64,000 nt of DNA, taken from Eutrigla gurnardus (lineage: Eukaryota > Chordata > Actinopteri > Perciformes > Triglidae). Numbering within the stretch: the first letter of the stretch is position 1; every line of letters starts with the position of its first letter. A model generated the notes under the pieces. That model was not told the DNA's origin. It worked only from the letters and a program-made list of their open reading frames with translations, and made no database searches. Below, piece after piece: positions 14,901 through 23,900 of the stretch. The translations under genes were made by a program, and so were the position numbers. Where the stretch lies: positions 26,858,628 through 26,922,627 of the forward strand of contig OY741275.1 in assembly GCA_963514095.1 (NCBI GenBank). Reading direction: 5' to 3'.

Positions 14901-17900
14901 AGAGTCTCTGGGTTTTTTCAGTAGATTTCAAAAAGAAGAATTTAAGTAAATAGTGAAAACGGATAACAAGCTCATCACCAGTGTCTCCTTTCAGACCAGG
15001 AAGGGCATGTGAGGTCATGTGTTGTCTGCTCTGTTGTGTTATTCCTCAGTCTGAGGGTCAAGAGGTCAACCTCCGCCACCTCACCTCAGGAAGCTGGGAA
15101 GTCTCCAACATCCTGGCCTTCGATGAGAGCACGAACTCCGTGTGAGTAACCGACGGCGTCCGATGCGATACGTGATGGAGTACAGCACGAACTCTGGAGT
15201 AACAACAGGCTGATTGTCTTTCAGGTACTTCCTGAGTACCGAGGACGGCTCCACGCGACGGCAGCTCTACAGGTACCATGGCAACCAGACTTCACTCACT
15301 AAAGTTACTACTTCCCTTTTAAGGAACTTTTAATACCTCATGTTTTCATGTTTTCATCTCTCCAGTGAAGCAGCAGCTTCGATGTTAAAGTAATTTGTTG
15401 TTCTTTGTCATTTTGTTGTTCTTCGTCATTTTCTTTTTGAACTTTTATGTCCTCCTGCAGAGTCTCCACCGTGGACCCGTTTCATAAAGAATGCCTCACT
15501 TGCTCTCTCTTCAAACCAAAGTGCAGCTTCTACGACGCCGTCCTCAGCCCCAACCATCAGCATGTTCTCCTCAACTGCAGGGGTAAGGACAAAACACCAT
15601 CCCTGAGTGAGGATCAAATCCACTCCAGGCTTTAGCACAGGATGGTAGACATGAGGGCAGACAGGATGGTAGACATGATGGTAGACAGGGGGTAGACATG
15701 AGGGCAGACATGAGGACAGACAGGATGGTAGACATGGGGGCAGAAAGGATGGTAGACATGAGGACAGACAGGATGGTAGACATGAGGGCAGACAGGATGG
15801 TAGACATGAGGGCAGACAGGATGGTAGACATGAGGGCAGACAGGATGGTAGACATGAGGGCAGACAGGATGGTAGACATGAGGGCAGACAGGATGGTAGA
15901 CATGAGGGCAGACAGGATGGTAGACATGAGGGCAGACAGGATGGTAGACATGAGGGCAGACAGGATGGTAGACATGAGGGCAGATAGGATGGTAGACATG
16001 ATGGTAGACATGAGGGCAGACAGGATGGTAGACATGAGGGCAGACAGGGTGGTAGACATGATGGTAGACAGGATGGTAGACATGATGGTAGACATGAGGG
16101 CAGACAGGATGGTAGACATGAGGGCAGACAGGGTGGTAGACATGATGGTAGACAGGATGGTAGACATGAGGGCAGATAGGATGGTAGACATGGGGGCAGT
16201 CAGGATGGTAGACATGAGGACAGACAGGATGGTAGACATGGGGGCAGTCAGGATGGTAGACATGAGGGCAGACAGGATGGTAGACATGAGGGCAGACAGG
16301 ATGGTAGACATGATGGTAGACAGGATGGTAGACATGAGGGCAGACAGGATGGTAGACATGGGGGCAGTCAGGATGGTAGACATGAGGGCAGACAGGATGG
16401 TAGACATGATGGTAGACAGGATGGTAGACATGAGGGCAGACAGGATGGTAGACATGGGGGCAGTCAGGATGGTAGACATGAGGGCAGACAGGATGGTAGA
16501 CATGATGGTAGACAGGATGGTAGACATGAGGGCAGACAGGATGGTAGACATGAGGGCAGACAGGACGGTAGACATGATGGTAGACAGGATGGTAGACATG
16601 AGGACAGACAGGATGGTAGACATGAGGGTAGACAGGATGGTAGACATGAGGATAGACAGGATGGTAGACATGAGGGCAGACAGGATGGTAGACATGGGGG
16701 CAGACAGGATGGTAGACATGAGGACAGACAGGATGGTAGACATGGGGGCAGACAGGATGGTAGACATGGGGGCAGACAGGATGGTAGACATGAGGACAGA
16801 CAGGATGGTAGACATGGGGGCAGACAGGATGGTAGACATGAGGACAGACAGGATGGTAGACATGGGGGTAGACAGGATGGTAGACATGAGGATAGACAGG
16901 ATGGTAGACATGAGGGCAGACAGGATGGTAGACATGGGGGCAGACAGGATGGTAGACATGAGGACAGACAGGATGGTAGACATGGGGGCAGAAAGGATGG
17001 TAGACATGAGGACAGACAGGATGGTAGACATGGGGGCAGACAGGATGGTAGACATGGGGGCAGACAGGATGGTATACATGAGGGCAGACAGGATGGTAGA
17101 CATGGGGGCAGACAGGATGGTAGACATGAAGACAGACAGGATGGTAGACATGAGGACAGACAGGATGGTAGACATGATGGTAGACAGGATGGTAGACATG
17201 GGGGCAGACAGGATGGTAGACATGAGGGCAGACAGGATGGTAGACATGAGGACAGACAGGATGGTAGACATGGGGGCAGACAGGATGGTAGACATGAGGA
17301 CAGACAGGATGGTAGACATGGGGGCAGACAGGATGGTAGACATGAGGACAGACAGGATGGTAGACATGAAGACAGACAGGATGGTAGACATGGGGGCAGA
17401 CAGGATGGTAGACATGGGGGCAGACAGGATGGTAGACATGAGGGCAGACAGGATGGTAGACATGGGGGCAGACAGGATGGTAGACATGGGGGCAGACAGG
17501 ATGGTAGACATGAGGACAGACAGGATGGTAGACATGAGGACAGACAGGATGATAGACATGGGGGCAGACAGGATGGTAGACATGGGGGCAGACAGGATGG
17601 TAGACATGGGGGCATGTATGCATTCTCTTGTGGTTTAATGTGCCCCCCCCTCCAGGTCCTGGAATACCTCAAACTACGCTTCACAGACTGAGTGATATGA
17701 CCAGTAAGTAGTCCGGCAGCGACACACTGAACCACTATTTAGATTTGCATCATATCTATTTGTTCATTAAGTTTGGATGGAAGCTGATTATCTGAGTTTG
17801 CCTGACTTCGTTTGTTAATCGATCTAATTCTCCATAACTGTTTTTTGTAGATTAACTCATTAAGATCCGGAGTCATCGAGGGTTTTTACTGTTCTGTTAC

Positions 17901-20900
17901 TGCTCTCTGAGCGACTTCTTCTTCCTCCTCCTCCTCCTCCTCCTCCTCCTCCTCCTCCTCCTCCTCCTCCTCCTCCTCACTGAAGGACGTCGATGAGTCC
18001 ACTCTCATCTGATCCCTTCTTAGTTCATTTCTAATCAGCTCCCAACCGTCCAAGCCAAGCAGGAGATGGAAGAGAGTTATTGCTGTATTGGTTGCAGCTA
18101 ATCGCTCTTGTTCATCTTCCACCAGAGCACCAGACTGTGGAGATGAACTCAGCATTAAGACATGCTCTGATAAACAGGACGTTACCCAAGTGGGAGAGAA
18201 GAACTGTGCAGATCAACAGCTTTGGTAACAACACTGCAATCATATTCATCTTTATGATGTTTTTCCATCACTTATCAAATCACTTATCTGAACTATAATA
18301 GTCCACAAATATTGTTTTCCTCTTGAAATGTTGTCATACTGTTGATTTATTGAACTAATAGACTGCCGTTGACGTGACATTCTGTGCAGATAAACTCTAA
18401 GAAGGTCAATAAAACAATGTAAGTTAGATAAACCACATTTTATATTGCATGTTTGTTAGAACCCAGCTCAAAGGGAGGCAGCAGAAAGCAACAAAACAAC
18501 CAAAATAACCAAGTCAAGCAACGTGAAGGAGAGAGCAACATGGTGGATCTGAGAGAGAGAGGGGAGGGGGAGGAGCTTTTAAGCTTTCCCACCAGGTGCC
18601 ACTCAATCAGGCAATCAGCCAATCTACCTGTAAGAAGCCCTTATACAACTCCCCCTGTTAATGCACTGCCGGCACCGGTTGTCATGGTTACCAGCACCAC
18701 CTACATCTGAATGTCAAACACGCAAACGGGATGAACAGGACGGAGCCACCAGGTGCAGATCTGTGAGCTGGAACCGGGAACGCCGCCGAACACTGAATCA
18801 TTTAGAAGCGACGGCTCACCATATGGCCGCCTCCCTCTTATCTGTGTTCACTATTAGACCCAATGTGAAACCAATTAAAGGCCTTTCAACGAGAAACACA
18901 GTCAGATGGGAGCTCTGACATTTAAAGTTTAATGCACACAGGCTCGTTGTTTGTTTCAGATGTATTTAGTTTCATAGAACATGGAGATGACAAAACACTC
19001 ATTTAGTTGAGTCGGGCATATTTTCCACAGCGGTCTCAGCGGTGTGACGCAGGAAGTGTGTGATGTATGTCTATGAGTTCAAATGAAATGATATTAAAAT
19101 CCTGAATTGGTGTCTTGCAGCACTTCGTCTGGAGCTGATTGTCCCCGTAGGTTTGGATGAAACAAAGGAGCACCCACTGTTACTGGTTCTGTACGTCATC
19201 TTACTTCCAAACGCCTTCAGCAATGCAGAATAATGGATTCAATTATGTTCTAAATGAGGAAGCTAAGAAATGGTTGGTAATTAAGCTGAAATTTTAATCT
19301 AGCTAGTAGATCAAGACCCACGTGAGCTGGAGGAACCACAATGAAGTATTGATCTGTGATTTAATATCAATAACCAGATGAAAAGGATGCTGAAATAACT
19401 CCATCATGATGGTGATCAGTAAAAAGTGCTGAGTCATGCTTTGTTAGGTCTGTCTGGTTTTCTGAATGGAGTCTGGTTGATGGATGCTAGGCTACGCTAA
19501 CATTGTAGCTGCTCCATCAACACTCCAAATAAGGTCATCTAGACATAAATACAGCAGAGACCTTGTTGTTTGGACCACAGACAGTCTCTGGTTCCTCCAC
19601 ATAGTCTGGTCTGGTCTCTGGACTAATGTGAGCTACAATCTAGACCTCTGGGGGACCACAGACAGTCTCTGGTTCCTCCACATAGTCTGGTCTGGTCTCT
19701 GGACTCATGTGAGCTACTATCTAGACCTCTGGGGGACCACAGACAGTCTCTGGTTCCTCCACATAGTCTGGTCTGGTCTCTGGACTAATGTGGGCTACTA
19801 TCTAGACCTCTGGGGGACCACAGACAGTCTCTGGTTCCTCCACATAGTCTGGTCTGGTCTCTGGACTAATGTGGTCTATTATCTAGACCTCTGGGGGACC
19901 ACAGACAGTCTCTGGTTCCTCCACATAGTCTGGTCTGGTCTCTGGACTAATGTGGTCTATTATCTAGACCTCTGGGGGACCACAGACAGTCTCTGGTTCC
20001 TCCACATAGTCTGGTCTGGTCTCTGGACTAATGTGGTCTATTATCTAGACCTCTGGGGGACCACAGACAGTCTGTGGTTCCTCCACATAGTCTGGTCTGG
20101 TCTCTGGACTAATGTGAGCTACTATCTAGACCTCTGGGGGACCACAGACAGTCTCTGGTTCCTCCACATAGTCTGGTCTGGTCTCTGGACTAATGTGGTC
20201 TATTATCTAGACCTCTGGGGGACCACAGACAGTCTCTGGTTCCTCCACATAGTCTGGTCTGGTCTCTGGACTAATGTGGTCTATTATCTAGACCTCTGGG
20301 GGACCACAGACAGTCTCTGGTTCCTCCACATAGTCTGGTCTGGTCTCTGGACTAATGTGGTCTATTATCTAGACCTCTGGGGGACCACAGACAGTCTCTG
20401 GTTCCTCCACATAGTCTGGTCTGGTCTCTGGACTAATGTGGTCTATTATCTAGACCTCTGGGGGACCACAGACAGTCTCTGGTTCCTCCACATAGTCTGG
20501 TCTGGTCTCTGGACTAATGTGGTCTATTATCTAGACCTCTGGGGGACCACAGACAGTCTCTGGTTCCTCCACATAGTCTGGTCTGGTCTCTGGACTAATG
20601 TGGTCTATTATCTAGACCTCTGGGGGACCACAGACAGTCTCTGGTTCCTCCACATAGTCTGGTCTGGTCTCTGGACTAATGTGGTCTATTATCTAGACCT
20701 CTGGGGGACCACAGACACTCACAGACATACATCTTAGATGTACTTTTATTCAATGGACTTTGGTTTCTTCATGGACTAAATGCGTCCCGTCCTCTCACAG
20801 TGACAGCGCCCCCGGTGGCCAGGCGGTGTCGGACCGCTTCTCCCTCAGCTGGGACTCGGTGCTGGTCAGCTCCGACAGCGTCATCGTGGCTCGTCTGGAC

Positions 20901-23900
20901 GGCCGGGGCAGTGGCTACCAGGGTCAGCGGGTCCTGCACGAGGTCCACCAGAGACTGGGAACCGTCGACGTCCAGGACCAGATCACGGCTCTGGAGTAAG
21001 TCTGTTTCCTCTGTGTGATCCAGTCGATTCTACTAGACCAGGTTCACAAACATTAAACGGTATGACGGTTCAAACAAGTGTGACATGAACTGCCGTCTCC
21101 TGGATGAAAGTCGTGTGTTTGTTTCACGCATCTAAAACTCTAACTGTTCCAGGTCCCTGGTCAGACTCCCCTACGTGGACGGCAACAGAGTTGGCGTTTA
21201 TGGAAAGGTAACGTTAATGGTAACGTTAATAAATGCTGTTGATGACTCATCATTAAAGCCACCGTTTCCTGTCTGTTCCAGGCGTACGGAGGATTCCTGT
21301 CGACCCTCCTGCTGCTGTCTCACAGCTCCATGTTCCAGTGTGGCGTCGCCGTGGCCCCCGTAACCAACTGGAGACTCTACGGTATCACACACTTATATTT
21401 ATATATCACACATACCTGCAGGATCACAGTGATATGAGGCTGTGCCTTATATCCTCAAAACGTGACAAGGACAATCAAACAGTCAGTAAAACCCAATTAT
21501 AGCAAACATTTCAAGAACCGGACGGCTGATTCTGAATGTCACACAAACACATGGAGGCTAATAAACAGAGCGGAGCAACATTAATCACCGGTGGCATATT
21601 CTATTTGTCACAACGTCCCATCTAAAGTGAAGTCGTGATACTGAGCTCCATTGGAAGTGTTGTCATGTCCAGACTATCCCGTTTCTTCCCTCCCTCCTCA
21701 GGGTCGGCCTACGCTGAGAAGTACTTCGGCTCGCCAGCAAGAGAGGATCACAAACTCCAAGTATGAACGTGTTATTAGTTTCACGTGGATCACAGCGATG
21801 GATTGCATGCTGATTTCTCTGTGGGTGAAGTGGAATGCAAAAGGAGAGAGTGGTGATCGTTGTCCTCTCAGCCGCTCAGATTTCACATCTCTTACATCTG
21901 ACACTCATAACAGGCTATCGCTGGTTCTATTCCAGACTACAGGAGTCTGAATACGTAATAACGGCACTCACTGTTTGTATGATAACATCACAACGATACT
22001 ATATAAATAATACAAACGGTAATCTGTTAAAGCTGTTGTATGGCTGCATCAACCCTGTAAATCATAGCATGTTATAATTGATGTCCTACAGACCCTGAAG
22101 ACCCACGTGGGCTGGTTCACCACAGCTGGAGGAACCAGAATACAGTATTGATCTGTGATTTAATATCAATAACCAGATGAAAAGGATGCTGAAATAACTC
22201 CATCATGATGGTGATCAGTAAAAAGTGCTGAGTCATGCTTTGTTAAGATAACTGCACAAGATAACAACTGTTAAAACGCTGGTTTTCTGAATGGAGTCTG
22301 GTTGATGGTGCTAGGCTACGCTAACATTGTAGCTGCTCCATCAACACTCCAAATAAGGTCATCTAGACATAAATACATTGTTGTTTGGACCACAGACAGT
22401 CTCTGGTTCCTCCACATAGTCTGGTCTGGTCTCTGGACTAATGTGAGCTACTATCTAGACCTCTGGGGGACCACAGACAGTCTCTGGTTCCTCCACATAG
22501 TCTGGTCTGGTCTCTGGACTAATGTGGGCTACTATCTAGACCTCTGGGGGACCACAGACAGTCTCTGGTTCCTCCACATAGTCTAGTCTGGTCTCTGGAC
22601 TCATGTGAGCTACTATCTAGACCTCTGGGGGACCACAGACAGTCTCTGGTTCCTCCACATAGTCTGGTCTGGTCTCTGGACTAATGTGAGCTACTATCTA
22701 GACCTCTGGGGGACCACAGACAGTCTCTGGTTCCTCCACATGGTCTGGTCTGGTCTCTGGACTAATGTGAGCTACTATCTAGACCTCTGGGGGACCACAG
22801 ACAGTCTCTGGTTCCTCCACATGGTCTGGTCTGGTCTCTGGACTCATGTGAGCTACTATCTAGGCCTCTGGGGGACCACAGACAGTCTCTGGCTCCTCCA
22901 CATAGTCTGGTCTGGTCTCTGGACTCATGTGAGCTACTATCTAGACCTCTGGGGGACCACAGACAGTCTCTGGTTCCTCCACATAGTCTGGTCTGGTCTC
23001 TGGACTCATGTGAGCTTGGTAGCTCTGGATGTGGAGGCTCATGTCCGTTCTCCGTCTCCGTCAGATCTCCAGTCTGCTCAGCAACATCACAGCTCCTGCT
23101 GACTTCCTCCTCATCCACGGAACGGCAGACGGTGAGTATCGGCTCAGCTAATGACGCACATATGTTGTCTTTATTGGCATCACTTTAAAATGAGATTTTC
23201 TTGGCCGCTCTATTGGAAATTGACTTCGATTTGTGAAGCAATTTAAAAGTTCACGTTACAAATGTGAGACTTTGTTGATGTTGATGCTACCTGCTCTCCG
23301 CTATGTGCTTCCCTGACATCACTGCTCTTTAACAACTCCAACATTACATGTGAAGATTGCTGTGTTTTCAGTCGTTATACGTGTTTTAATTAAACTCCCT
23401 ACTGCGGCCGTGTTAATGGACCGAGAAGCCGGCATGGATTTTCATGAGTTATCTTTGTCCTCATCTCTTCTTCCAGCCACCGTTCATTTCCAGCATTCTG
23501 CTGAGCTGGTCAAACTGCTGTCGGCCTCCAACGTCAACTACACACTGCAGGTGACCAATGATGTCATGTGATGGTTCAAACCAGCCAATCTCTTCTTCTT
23601 ATGGTGTAAAGCTGCAGTTGGTAACTGGAATACAAACATCACTCATTTTAACGTGACTTCGTATTTCCTAACCTGACACGGTTCCTCTAGACACTGAAGG
23701 AAAACAACCAATCAGAACCCAGGAGTCACCACCAATCACCTTTAGGGGCTTAAACGGAGGTTTGGTCTCGTGGACTACTTCCTAGATATTGTGGCAGTTT
23801 GAGCATGTGATAAAACAAGTTGTTGTTGCTATGGTTACCATCTGGAGCTTTAAAGATTAAACAAGAAGGTGAACGCTTCCTTTTTTAGGGAGTAGAACGA

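Noticed and set aside
15571..17735. Very long open frames (400-680 codons) on both strands
   Set aside because: They are the 24-bp minisatellite read through; the period is a multiple of three so frames stay open without selection. The block is an intron between exons M and N.
19484..20737. 417-codon frame with 27-residue repeats (TDSLWFLHIVWSGLWT...)
   Set aside because: 81-bp tandem array (81 = 3 x 27) within intron P-Q; the matching second array contains a stop and a truncated unit.
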